From: JAIRVZ01 sp031553755
GTDB taxonomy: Bacteria; Bacteroidota; Bacteroidia; Bacteroidales; Azobacteroidaceae
Length of the DNA: 23,302 bases
NCBI GenBank assembly: GCA_031553755.1
Contig: JAVBKZ010000041.1
Location: 1-23,302 of the forward strand
Direction: 5' to 3'
In this document: piece by piece, positions 14,629-22,923 of the stretch
Position numbering within the stretch: position 1 is the stretch's first letter
Layout: each line of letters opens with the position of its first letter
Notes under the pieces: generated by a model
What the model saw: the letters and a program-made list of their open reading frames with translations, nothing else
Told to the model about the DNA's origin: nothing
Database searches by the model: none
Program-made: the position numbers and the translations under genes

Positions 14629-17034
14629 GTGGAAAATAAAAATAATCAACAGCAAAAACTGAACGAAAGTATAAATCCGGATAGTTTGATTACGCCTGTA
14701 ATGATATCTCCGACTTCTTCTTTCGACATTGTTTATTGGATCATAAAGATCGCTAAATTTTGGTATTTATTTCTTATAGGGATTACTTTAGCTTTTGGAT
14801 TGGCATATCTGAAAAATAAATCTTGGACCCCTTCATATAAAACGACAACAAAAATACTCATAGAAGACAGTAAAAAACAAAGTTTCGGAGGCGATCCTTT
14901 TGGATATTCTACACAAGGCGTTCGCGGTACAAACAACCAAATGATTATGTATGGTTCGTATGATTTGATTAAAAAATCAGTTGAAGAATTAAATATAACC
15001 AGCGAATTATATCAAAAAAACAGATTCAAAAATGCCAATTTATATAAAAAAGGACCGGTTGAAATTCATACCGATATAATATTCCCCGGAGCTTATGGAT
15101 TAGAATATGGTATTTCCGGAATAGATAATGACACATACCAGATCTCGTTTGAAGGCAATAATAAGTTGAAAGCTTTCCAATTGAAAGGAACGTATGGAAA
15201 GCCGTTGCAACATACATTATTTACTGTCTTAATTAATAAATCAGATTTTTTTATTGAAAAATATAACCTGAATTTTCGTTTTATTTCCGATTCGGAAATG
15301 ATTGGCAGTTACAGTGCGAGATTATCGCAAAAACTTCTAATGGAAGGAGCCTCTGTAATGGAAGTCTCGTTAGTTGGGCCTATCGCGGAGAGAGATGTTG
15401 ATTTTTTGAATATATTGAATCAACAATTTTTTACAGACAACTTAATGAGAAAAAATATTTCTTCTCAAAAAGCAATTGATTTTATCAATCAGCAATTGTT
15501 GATTATACGCGATTCAATTACAGCATCAGAGTCGAAATTAAATCAGTATCAAGCGGAAACAGGAATTTTTGGTCAGCAAAAATCTACAAAAATGAATGCT
15601 GAGTTAGAGGCTTTAGACCAAAAAAGATCTGAATTGAAACTGAAAAAAGAATATCTTGAAAGCTTGTCTAATTATTTAAAAAACAGTCATGATATTCTTG
15701 TATCTCCGTCGGATATGGGAATACAATCGGCTCAATTGGATGGATTGGTTGCTCAATATAATGGTTTTCTATCGAATTTAAAAACGATGAAACCGGAAAA
15801 TCCTATTTATAAAAAACTTTCTTCGCAGATGAATGACACTAAAATGTTGATTCTCGCTGCGGTCGTAAAAATAAAAGGAGTTGTCAAAACAGATGAAAAT
15901 GATATGGAAAATCACTATCAGGAACTGATGGCTGAAGTATCTACTCTTCCCGAAAAAGAAAGGCAATTATTGGCGCATGAAAGAGATTTTAAGATCAATG
16001 ATTCTTACAACACTTACTTGATGCAGAGACGAATTGAAAGTCAGATTCAAATGGCTTCAAATGCTCCGGATAACTTAATTTTGGATAAACCTCGTACAGT
16101 ATCCGTAACTAATCAACAAGATATACATAATACTTATGTATTATATATTTCTATAGTAATTGTTATCATAATAAGCTTTATCGTTTGTAGAGAACTTATT
16201 TTTAATTTTACATTACAATCTCGCGATGAAGTTGAACGAATTTCAGGATTGCCTATTTTAGGAACAATCGAACGTACGGATAAAAAAATGCAGGTTGTCG
16301 TTAAATCGTATTCAAAGTCAGCGTTTGCCGAAAGTTTTCGAAATCTTCGCTCCAGGATGGAATATATTGTTCAGCGGGAAAAAGCAATCACAATGTTAGT
16401 AACTTCTACAGAACCTAAAGATGGAAAAACATTCATTGCGAGTAATTTAGCTTCCAGTTATGAACTCACGGGAAGTAAAGTGCTGATCGCGGACTTCGAC
16501 CTTCGTCGTCCGGCCCTTTCTAAATCTTTGGGATTGGAGCATGCAAAGGGGATTTCTAATTATCTTATCGGACAAGTTTCTTTGGAAGACGCGATAGTTA
16601 AACATCCGGAATACGAATTTGATGTTTTACCCGCGGGAAATACGCCTCCAAATCCAAGTGAATTATTGAGGAATGAAAAAACAGTGGATATGATATCTAA
16701 ATTAAAAGAGCGTTACGACTATTTGATTTTAGATTGCAGTCCGGTTGGTTTGGTTTCTGACGCGCATTTTTTGGCTCGTCATGTAGATACGGTTCTTTAT
16801 GTTGTCCGTAATAATAAAACAAATAGGAACTTCTTTAAATATACTATAAAAGAATTAAAAGAAGACAATATTAATAATATGGTTATCGTTTATAATGACG
16901 TTAATTTGCGTTCCGGATATTCCGGTTATGGAAGTAAACGCTATTACGGAAAGAGTTCATATTATATAAAACATGATTCCTACTATCATAATGAAATATC
17001 TGAAACAGAACGAAAACATAAATATAAATCTTGA
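14629..17034 (+). CDS. Wzc-like polysaccharide co-polymerase and tyrosine autokinase
   Basis: This 801-residue inner-membrane protein controls polymer length and export together with the Wza-like proteins. It has a Wzz-type N-terminus with a membrane helix near 42-62. A long periplasmic coiled-coil part covers ~270-470 (SESKLNQYQAETGIF, ALDQKRSELKLKKEYLE). A second helix (TYVLYISIVIVIIISFIV) lies near 500-520. The cytosolic BY-kinase has Walker A STEPKDGKTF near 592-601, Walker A' VLIADFDLRRP and Walker B YLILDCSP near 697-704. The C-terminal tail is Tyr-rich (GYSGYGSKRYYGKSSYY), the usual autophosphorylation cluster. The start is GTG at 14629; the next in-frame ATG (14701) would remove 24 residues and is possible. 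No cognate phosphatase gene is in the window. Confidence 0.92.
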   Translation: MENKNNQQQKLNESINPDSLITPVMISPTSSFDIVYWIIKIAKFWYLFLIGITLAFGLAYLKNKSWTPSYKTTTKILIEDSKKQSFGGDPFGYSTQGVRGTNNQMIMYGSYDLIKKSVEELNITSELYQKNRFKNANLYKKGPVEIHTDIIFPGAYGLEYGISGIDNDTYQISFEGNNKLKAFQLKGTYGKPLQHTLFTVLINKSDFFIEKYNLNFRFISDSEMIGSYSARLSQKLLMEGASVMEVSLVGPIAERDVDFLNILNQQFFTDNLMRKNISSQKAIDFINQQLLIIRDSITASESKLNQYQAETGIFGQQKSTKMNAELEALDQKRSELKLKKEYLESLSNYLKNSHDILVSPSDMGIQSAQLDGLVAQYNGFLSNLKTMKPENPIYKKLSSQMNDTKMLILAAVVKIKGVVKTDENDMENHYQELMAEVSTLPEKERQLLAHERDFKINDSYNTYLMQRRIESQIQMASNAPDNLILDKPRTVSVTNQQDIHNTYVLYISIVIVIIISFIVCRELIFNFTLQSRDEVERISGLPILGTIERTDKKMQVVVKSYSKSAFAESFRNLRSRMEYIVQREKAITMLVTSTEPKDGKTFIASNLASSYELTGSKVLIADFDLRRPALSKSLGLEHAKGISNYLIGQVSLEDAIVKHPEYEFDVLPAGNTPPNPSELLRNEKTVDMISKLKERYDYLILDCSPVGLVSDAHFLARHVDTVLYVVRNNKTNRNFFKYTIKELKEDNINNMVIVYNDVNLRSGYSGYGSKRYYGKSSYYIKHDSYYHNEISETERKHKYKS

Positions 17035-17050
17035 TAGAAGGATAGATCAT

Positions 17051-17069
17051 AAAACAAAGTATTTGTTTT
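17051..17069 (+). terminator. Weak AT-rich hairpin between wzc-like and TPR genes
   Basis: AAAACAAA (17051-17058), loop GTA, TTTGTTTT (17062-17069), then TATA and the TPR start at 17074. The arms are exact but almost pure A/T, so this is at best a weak terminator or pause site. Most transcripts may read through. Confidence 0.3.
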
Positions 17070-17073
17070 TATA

Positions 17074-19191
17074 ATGAAAAAAATCCTGATATCATTATTC
17101 TTATCTATAGCGGGGATGTTATTTTCTCCGCTTTTCTCACAAATTAATACAGACCGGGTTTTAGCTATAGGTAAAAACGCTTTATATTTTGAAGATTACG
17201 TACTTTCTATCCAATATTTTAATCAGGTAATAAAAGTAAAACCATATTTAGCGGAACCTTACCTCTATCGGGCGATTGCCAAATTAAATTTAGATGATTA
17301 TAAAGGCGCGGAAGAAGACATTACTCTTTGTTTAGACCGGAATCCGTTTATTGTGTTTGCTTATCAATGTAGAGGAGCGGCTCGCCAAAGTCTAAAAAAT
17401 TATGAAGGCGCGATTAGTGATTATAATAAGGGGTTGGAATTCAGGCCTGAAGATAAACAAATGCTTCTCAATAAGGGAATTGCCTTTGCCCAATTAAAAG
17501 AATATGACAACGCGATAGAAGTTGTAAATTCTCTTTTAAAATATTATCCCCAATATACTAACGGATATTTGATGCGTGGAGCTATTTATACCGAAAAATC
17601 TGACACTCTTCTTGCTTTGAACGATTTCAATAAAGCTGTTGGAATTGATAAATATTATGCTCCTGTATACGGACAACGAGGATTGTTATATTTGCAAATG
17701 GATAGCCTGAATTATGCGCTAAAAGATTTTAATGAAGCCATCCGTTTAGAACCAAGACAAATAGGATATTATATCAATCGAGGATTAGTTAAATATCATT
17801 TGAACGATTTGAGAGGAACGATGTCTGATTACGACATAGTGATAGGAATGGAGTCTGATAATATAATAGCCCGTTTCAACCGGGGATTACTTCGGGCTCA
17901 GGTTGGAGATAATAATCGGGCGATTGAAGATTTTGATGTAGTTATAAATCAGGAACCAAGTAATTATTCCGCTATATTTAACCGGGCATTATTGAAAGAA
18001 GAAGTTGGGGATTATAAAGGTTCGGTGTCAGATATTAACCTTGTATTGAACGAATATCCGAATTTTGTTCCCGGATATTATACACGTTCAACAATTAAAA
18101 AGAAAATGAACGACGTAAAAGGAGCCGATCAGGATTATTGGATAGCTTATGAATTAGAACAAAAATTAAGAAAAGAAAAAGCACAAGGAAAAAAAATAAC
18201 AGGCAAAGGAGTCGTAGCTGACGATGAAGATGTTGCGGCAGACAGTAAAACGAGAGAAAAATCAGATAAAAATATTGAAAAATTCAATCGTTTGGTCGTT
18301 TATGATAAATCAGAAGAAACAGCTTCAAAATATAATAGTGAAATAAGGGGAAGAGTACAAGATAAAAACGTAAAAATAGATTTATCACCCCTATTTGTTA
18401 TAACATATTATAAAAAACAAGATGCTTTGGAACGGAAAATTTTCGATAACAGAATGTTAGAGGAATACAACAAAAAAAATAAGTTACCGCTTCAATTACA
18501 GATAACAAACGAAGAAGCTCCGTTAAATGACTCTCAGGCCGAATTTCACTTTGAATCAATAAATAATTATTCCCTGAAAATAACACATAACCCTTCTGAT
18601 GCGAATCTTTATTTTGCCAGGGGTGTGGATTTTATGATTTTACAAGATTTATCCGAAGCAATGCAAGATTTTGATAAAGCAATCGAATTGAATTCTGATT
18701 TTGCCATGGCGTATTTTAATAGGGCCGTTTTACGTTATAAACAAATGGAAATTAAAAACTATGGAGATGAAAATAAAAGGGAATCGGATATAAGCTTAAA
18801 TATTCAGGCAGACAAAAAAAATTCCACCATACAAGGCGAATTTACAAAGCCAAAAGATGCGGTTATCCTTAAAGAAAATGATAATCTTGCTTATGAATAC
18901 GAAAAAATTTTGAAAGATTATGATGAAGTTATTCGTATTAACCCCGATTTTCCATATGCATATTTTAACAAAGGAAATATTTATTGTGCGAAAAAAGATT
19001 TTAGGTCAGCGGTTTTGGAATACAATAAAGCGATAAATAAAAATGCGGAATTTGCTGAAGCTTACTTTAATCGAGGATTAACAAGATTACATTTAGGAGA
19101 TACGGAGAAAGGAATTTCAGATTTAAGTAAAGCCGGAGAATTAGGAATTATCGATGCTTATAGTATTATCAAACGAATGACAGCAGACTAA
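17074..19191 (+). CDS. Large secreted or periplasmic TPR-repeat protein
   Basis: This 705-residue protein has an N-terminal signal (MKKILISLFLSIAGMLFSPL, cut near FSQ). About ten consecutive TPR units cover residues ~28-365, recognisable by the 34-residue rhythm and by AYQCRGAARQ, YINRGLVKYHL and ARFNRGLLRAQ. A charged, low-complexity linker (~370-410) and a non-repeat region to ~520 follow, then three more TPRs (NLYFARGVDFM, FAYFNKGNIYC-like and AYFNRGLTRLHLGD). TPR arrays hold proteins together; no enzyme motif is seen. I recall a homologue between def and thrS in Bacteroides. Here it follows the export module by 39 nt, so co-transcription with wzc is likely. Function unknown; an envelope role is an inference. 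Confidence 0.88.
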   Translation: MKKILISLFLSIAGMLFSPLFSQINTDRVLAIGKNALYFEDYVLSIQYFNQVIKVKPYLAEPYLYRAIAKLNLDDYKGAEEDITLCLDRNPFIVFAYQCRGAARQSLKNYEGAISDYNKGLEFRPEDKQMLLNKGIAFAQLKEYDNAIEVVNSLLKYYPQYTNGYLMRGAIYTEKSDTLLALNDFNKAVGIDKYYAPVYGQRGLLYLQMDSLNYALKDFNEAIRLEPRQIGYYINRGLVKYHLNDLRGTMSDYDIVIGMESDNIIARFNRGLLRAQVGDNNRAIEDFDVVINQEPSNYSAIFNRALLKEEVGDYKGSVSDINLVLNEYPNFVPGYYTRSTIKKKMNDVKGADQDYWIAYELEQKLRKEKAQGKKITGKGVVADDEDVAADSKTREKSDKNIEKFNRLVVYDKSEETASKYNSEIRGRVQDKNVKIDLSPLFVITYYKKQDALERKIFDNRMLEEYNKKNKLPLQLQITNEEAPLNDSQAEFHFESINNYSLKITHNPSDANLYFARGVDFMILQDLSEAMQDFDKAIELNSDFAMAYFNRAVLRYKQMEIKNYGDENKRESDISLNIQADKKNSTIQGEFTKPKDAVILKENDNLAYEYEKILKDYDEVIRINPDFPYAYFNKGNIYCAKKDFRSAVLEYNKAINKNAEFAEAYFNRGLTRLHLGDTEKGISDLSKAGELGIIDAYSIIKRMTAD

Positions 19192-19201
19192 TTTATCCTG
19201 A

Positions 19202-19233
19202 TTTGTAACATTAAAAAAAGTGTAGTATTTTTG
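19202..19233 (+). promoter_or_regulatory. Promoter for thrS-infC-rpmI-rplT
   Basis: TTTG at 19202-19205 (-33) and TATTTTTG at 19226-19233 (-7) are separated by 20 nt, the standard Bacteroidota arrangement. The thrS ATG lies 20 nt downstream of the -7 box. Confidence 0.65.
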
Positions 19234-19253
19234 CAGATTCAAAAAAATAAAAA

Positions 19254-21200
19254 ATGATAAAGATAACATTTCCGGACGGTTCTATCCGTGAATATAACCA
19301 AGGAGCTACTGCGTTTGAAATCGCTGAAAGCATTAGTTCCAGATTAGCTCAAGATGTTGTAGCCGCAAGTATTGACGGAAATACGTGGGATTTAACACGT
19401 CCGATTAATCAGGATGCATCTGTGAAATTATATAAATGGGACGATGAAGAAGGTAAACATGCTTTTTGGCATTCATCGGCTCACTTGATGGCAGAAGCGT
19501 TGCAGGAACTATACCCCGGTATTAAATTCGGGATTGGTCCGGCGATTGAAAACGGATTTTATTACGATGTGGATCCGGGAGAAGGAGTTGTCATTAAAGA
19601 CAATGATTTATTAGCCATTGAGGAAAAAATGGCGGAATTAGCCGCGAAAAAAGAACCTATCGTGCGTCAGGAAATTTCCAAACAAGACGCGATAAAAATG
19701 TTCGGAGATAGGGGAGAATCATATAAAACCGAATTAATCAGTGAACTGGAAGACGGAACAATCACTACATATACGCAAGGCGCATTTACCGATTTGTGTC
19801 GCGGACCTCACCTTCCTAACACGTCTTACATCAAGGCAATAAAACTTATGAGCATTGCCGGAGCATATTGGAGAGGCGATGAAAAACGCCGTCAATTGAC
19901 TCGTATTTATGGAATTACATTCCCGAAGAAGAAAATGTTAGATGAATATCTTGTCTTATTGGAAGAGGCAAAAAAACGAGATCACCGTAAAATAGGTAAA
20001 GAACTTGAATTATTTACTTTTTCTCAGAATGTAGGACAAGGATTGCCTTTGTGGTTACCTAAAGGAACCCAATTGCGCTTGAAATTGGAAGAATTTTTGA
20101 AACGAATCCAGAAAAAATACGGATATCAACAAGTAATGACTCCTCACATCGGAAATAAAATGTTGTATATAACCTCGGGACATTATGCGAAATATGGAAA
20201 AGATTCGTTTCAACCGATACATACACCCGAAGAAGGAGAAGAATTCTTATTGAAACCGATGAATTGTCCTCACCACTGTGAGATATATAAAGCATTTCCC
20301 CGTTCTTATAAAGATTTACCATTACGTTTGGCTGAATTTGGAACTGTTTATCGTTACGAACAAAGTGGAGAATTGCATGGATTAACCCGTGTAAGGGGAT
20401 TTACTCAGGATGATGCCCATATATTTTGTACCCAAGATCAGGTAAAAGGAGAATTTATGAGGGTAATGGATATTATCCAAATTATTTTTAAAGCATTGAA
20501 TTTCAAGGATTATGAAGCCCAGATTTCATTAAGGGATCCTGAAAATAAAGAAAAATATATCGGAAGCGAAGAAAATTGGAATAAGGCGGAAAATGCGATC
20601 ATAGAAGTTTGTAAAGAAACAGGAATCAATGCGCGAATCGAATTGGGAGAAGCCGCTTTTTATGGCCCTAAACTCGACTTTATGGTTAAAGATGCTTTAG
20701 GAAGACGATGGCAATTAGGAACAATACAAGTAGACTACAATCTACCCGAACGTTTTGAATTAGAATATGTTGGTTCTGACAACCAACGCCACCGTCCGGT
20801 AATGATTCACCGTGCGCCGTTCGGTTCAATGGAGCGTTTTGTCGCCGTTTTAATCGAACATACAGCAGGTAAATTCCCAATATGGCTAACTCCTGACCAA
20901 GCAGTTGTTTTGCCTATCAGCGAAAAATTTAATGATTATGCTCATCAAATTGCCGAAGAATTAAGCATGCAAGATATTTCGGTATTAGTTGATGACAGGA
21001 ATGAAAAAATTGGAAGGAAGATTAGGGATAATGAATTGAAAAGAATACCTTATATGTTGATTGTAGGGGAGAAAGAGTCTGAAAATAATGAAGTTTCCGT
21101 AAGAAAACAGGGCGAAGGTGATGTTGGTTCAATGAAAATTACTACCTTTGCGTCCTTGATTAAAGAAGAGGTCGAGAAAAAAATGAATCAATGGCAATAA
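19254..21200 (+). CDS. thrS: Threonyl-tRNA synthetase
   Basis: It charges tRNA-Thr with threonine using ATP, in the cytosol. The 648-residue protein has the full-length class II layout. An N-terminal TGS domain (IKITFPDGSIREYNQGAT, 1-60) is followed by the editing domain with HSSAHLMAEAL (HxxxH) near 74-84 and its FTDLCRGPHLP motif. The catalytic core has MNCPHHCEIY, a zinc-binding Cys/His region, then RVRGFTQDDAHIFC (class II motif 2) and HRAPFGSMERFVAVLIEH (motif 3). The C-terminal anticodon-binding domain starts near QAVVLPIS. It leads the conserved thrS-infC-rpmI-rplT block and has its own promoter. Confidence 0.97.
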   Translation: MIKITFPDGSIREYNQGATAFEIAESISSRLAQDVVAASIDGNTWDLTRPINQDASVKLYKWDDEEGKHAFWHSSAHLMAEALQELYPGIKFGIGPAIENGFYYDVDPGEGVVIKDNDLLAIEEKMAELAAKKEPIVRQEISKQDAIKMFGDRGESYKTELISELEDGTITTYTQGAFTDLCRGPHLPNTSYIKAIKLMSIAGAYWRGDEKRRQLTRIYGITFPKKKMLDEYLVLLEEAKKRDHRKIGKELELFTFSQNVGQGLPLWLPKGTQLRLKLEEFLKRIQKKYGYQQVMTPHIGNKMLYITSGHYAKYGKDSFQPIHTPEEGEEFLLKPMNCPHHCEIYKAFPRSYKDLPLRLAEFGTVYRYEQSGELHGLTRVRGFTQDDAHIFCTQDQVKGEFMRVMDIIQIIFKALNFKDYEAQISLRDPENKEKYIGSEENWNKAENAIIEVCKETGINARIELGEAAFYGPKLDFMVKDALGRRWQLGTIQVDYNLPERFELEYVGSDNQRHRPVMIHRAPFGSMERFVAVLIEHTAGKFPIWLTPDQAVVLPISEKFNDYAHQIAEELSMQDISVLVDDRNEKIGRKIRDNELKRIPYMLIVGEKESENNEVSVRKQGEGDVGSMKITTFASLIKEEVEKKMNQWQ

Positions 21201-21224
21201 ATATAGTTGACAAATTAACGAGCA

Positions 21225-21252
21225 ACGAGTTATTCTCAACTTGTTAACTCGT
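21225..21252 (+). repeat. Inverted repeat in the thrS-infC spacer
   Basis: ACGAGTTA (21225-21232) and TAACTCGT (21245-21252) are exact complements with a 12-nt loop. Neighbouring bases repeat the words AACGAG, CTCAACTTG and TTAACTCG, related in style to the heptamer fold-backs at 8288 and 21937. There is no T-run, so it may be an attenuating hairpin or another member of the repeat family. Confidence 0.45.
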
Positions 21253-21274
21253 CTATTTATCACCTAAAATAAAA

Positions 21275-21280
21275 AGGAGG
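21275..21280 (+). promoter_or_regulatory. Shine-Dalgarno-like AGGAGG upstream of infC
   Basis: AAAAAGGAGG is a perfect anti-16S match, rare in this window, but it lies 18 nt before the infC ATG, too far for normal use. A stop codon (TGA 21296-21298) directly before the ATG rules out an upstream start in the same frame. It may belong to a control element of infC rather than act as an ordinary ribosome-binding site. Confidence 0.4.
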
Positions 21281-21298
21281 TTAATTTAATTTTTTTGA

Positions 21299-21936
21299 AT
21301 GAAGAATGACAAACTGAAGGATCAATACAGAGTAAATGAAAAGATCCGCGTTAAAGAAGTTCGTTTAGTTGGCGACAACGTAGAACAAGGTGTTTTCACA
21401 ATCAATGAAGCTCTTAAAATAGCAAGAGAACAAGAACTTGATTTGATAGAAATTTCTCCCACCGCCGTTCCTCCTGTTTGTAGAGTTGCCGACTATCAAA
21501 AATTTGTTTACCAACAAAAAAAACGCCAAAAAGAACAAAAGGCAAAATCTGTGAAGATTATTGTGAAAGAAATACGTTTTGGTCCTCAAACCGATGATCA
21601 CGACTATAATTTCAAGTTGAAACATGCTAAAAGTTTCTTGGAAGAAGGAGCTAAAGTAAAAGCTTATGTATTCTTCAAAGGTCGTTCTATTTTATTTAAA
21701 GAACAAGGAGAAGTCTTATTGCTTCGATTTGCCAACGATTTGGAAGATTTTGGAAAAGTCGAACAGTTGCCTTTATTGGAAGGAAAAAAGATGATTATCA
21801 TGCTTGCTCCTAAGAAGGCTCCGGCAGCACATACTAAAACCCAAAAAGTGGAAGTGAATCGCCAAGCGGAAAAAGATGCGAAGAAAGAAGCTAAAAAGGC
21901 TGAAAATATAGAAGAAACAAAAATAGTTGAAGATTG

Positions 21937-21937
<1 letters not shown>
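21299..21937 (+). CDS. infC: Translation initiation factor IF-3
   Basis: It binds the 30S subunit and checks start-codon pairing. The 212-residue protein has an N-terminal IF-3 domain (YRVNEKIRVKEVRLVG to EISPTAVPPVCRVADYQKF), a Lys-rich linker (QQKKRQKEQKAKSVKIIVKE) and the C-terminal domain (IRFGPQTDDHDYNFKLKHAK, VKAYVFFKGRSILFKEQG). A Lys/Glu-rich tail of ~35 residues (KKEAKKAENIEE) goes beyond the E. coli length of 180, common in Bacteroidota. It uses ATG rather than the AUU of E. coli. The TGA stop is the first base group of a GA-rich repeat arm. Confidence 0.96.
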
Positions 21938-22025
<88 letters not shown>

Positions 22026-22054
22026 TTAATAACAATTAAATAATTATTAGCGCA

Positions 22055-22252
22055 ATGCCTAAAATGAAGACTAATTCCGGTGCCAAAAAAAGATTCGCTC
22101 TTACCGGAACAGGAAAGATCAAAAGAAAACATGCTTTTAAAAGTCACATTTTGACTAAAAAAACTACAAAGCAAAAAAGAAGATTGACACACACCGGACT
22201 TGTCAATAATGTTGACGAACGTGCCGTGAAAATGTTACTTGCGTTGAAGTAA
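22055..22252 (+). CDS. rpmI: 50S ribosomal protein L35 (bL35)
   Basis: This 65-residue basic protein begins MPKMKTNSGAKKRFALTGTG, the standard bL35 N-terminus, and contains KRKHAFKSHILTKKTTKQKR, also typical. The length is as expected. It lies between infC and rplT in the order conserved across bacteria and is co-transcribed with them. Confidence 0.97.
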   Translation: MPKMKTNSGAKKRFALTGTGKIKRKHAFKSHILTKKTTKQKRRLTHTGLVNNVDERAVKMLLALK

Positions 22253-22305
22253 ATTAAAAGTGATTTTCTAACAGATTTAATTAACAGAATTACAGCATCT
22301 AAAGA

Positions 22306-22319
22306 CCGGAAATATCCGG
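22306..22319 (+). promoter_or_regulatory. Small hairpin in the rpmI-rplT leader
   Basis: CCGGA (22306-22310), loop AATA, TCCGG (22315-22319), 28 nt before the rplT ATG. In several bacteria L20 represses its own operon by binding an mRNA structure that mimics its 23S rRNA site. This hairpin could be part of such a leader, but one 5-bp stem is thin evidence. Confidence 0.3.
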
Positions 22320-22347
22320 CGCTGACATTCAAAAACATTTTATTACT

Positions 22348-22692
22348 ATGCCTAGATCGGTAAATCATGTGGCTTCGAGAGCCAAAAGAAAAAGAATCCT
22401 CAAATTAACAAGAGGTTACTATGGTGCAAGAAAAAACGTTTGGACTGTAGCAAAAAATACATGGGAAAAAGGATTAACTTATGCTTTCCGTGACCGTCGT
22501 AACAAAAAACGCAATTTCAGAGCATTGTGGATACAACGTATCAATGCGGCAGCTCGTTTGGAAGGAATGTCTTATTCCCGTTTAATGGGAGCTTTACACA
22601 AAAACGGAATCGAAATCAACCGTAAAGTATTGGCTGATTTAGCAATGAATCATCCGGAAGCGTTCAAAGCTATTGTCGACAAAGTGAAATAA
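22348..22692 (+). CDS. rplT: 50S ribosomal protein L20 (bL20)
   Basis: This 114-residue protein has the classic bL20 sequence: MPRSVNHVASRAKRKRILKL, then GYYGARKNVWTVAKNTWEKG, RDRRNKKRNFRALWIQRINA, AARLEGMSYSRLMGALHKNG and a C-terminal helix HPEAFKAIVDKVK. It nucleates 50S assembly on 23S rRNA. It is the last gene of the thrS unit, followed by a strong hairpin terminator. Confidence 0.98.
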   Translation: MPRSVNHVASRAKRKRILKLTRGYYGARKNVWTVAKNTWEKGLTYAFRDRRNKKRNFRALWIQRINAAARLEGMSYSRLMGALHKNGIEINRKVLADLAMNHPEAFKAIVDKVK

Positions 22693-22747
22693 AAATTCAA
22701 CTAATAACATTTGTCGAATAGGTTCGAAATAATTGGATAAATTTTGC

Positions 22748-22799
22748 TTAATCCTCTGATTTTTATTACTAATACAAGTGATAAAAGTTAGAGGATTAA
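22748..22799 (+). terminator. Strong 23-bp hairpin terminator after rplT
   Basis: The arms 22748-22766 and 22781-22799 pair over 19 bp with two G.T wobbles (core TAATCCTCT / AGAGGATTA). TACT/AGTG extends the stem to 23 bp with a 6-nt loop AATACA. TGTTTTTA follows. It separates the ribosomal-protein operon from the RNA element downstream. Confidence 0.8.
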
Positions 22800-22800
22800 A

Positions 22801-22923
22801 TGTTTTTATTGCTTTCAAATTTGTATCTTCGTTCATTGAAAAACAGCTGATTGTAGTTTTTCATCCTACAATCCTAGTTGTGAATTGCTTTCAAATTAGT
22901 ATCTTTGTTGTAGTCCGTAGATA
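22801..22923 (+). repeat. Tandem repeat pair, 76-nt spacing, CRISPR-repeat-like / duplicated promoter
   Basis: ATTGCTTTCAAATT, one variable base, then GTATCTT occurs at 22808 and again at 22884 on the same strand, 76 nt apart. As I remember the 47-bp type II-C CRISPR repeat of Bacteroides fragilis (begins GTTGTGATTTGC, ends GGAAACAGC), 22801-22847 matches its middle and 3' end (CATTG, AAACAGC). 22877-22923 matches its first 31 bases with one mismatch. The gap (22848-22876) is 29 nt, a normal spacer length. Against a CRISPR array: only two copies, each degenerate at one end, and the 29-nt gap is itself an inverted repeat (GATTGTAG/CTACAATC). Both copies also hold a TAnnTTTG-type box. Confidence 0.5.
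22878..22907 (+). promoter_or_regulatory. Bacteroidota promoter for the downstream RNA gene
   Basis: TTG at 22878-22880 (-33) and TATCTTTG at 22900-22907 (-7) are spaced 19 nt apart. No protein gene follows, and the next terminator is at 23105-23136, so the promoter would drive a non-coding transcript. A weaker copy of the box, TATCTTCG, lies at 22824-22831. Confidence 0.6.
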
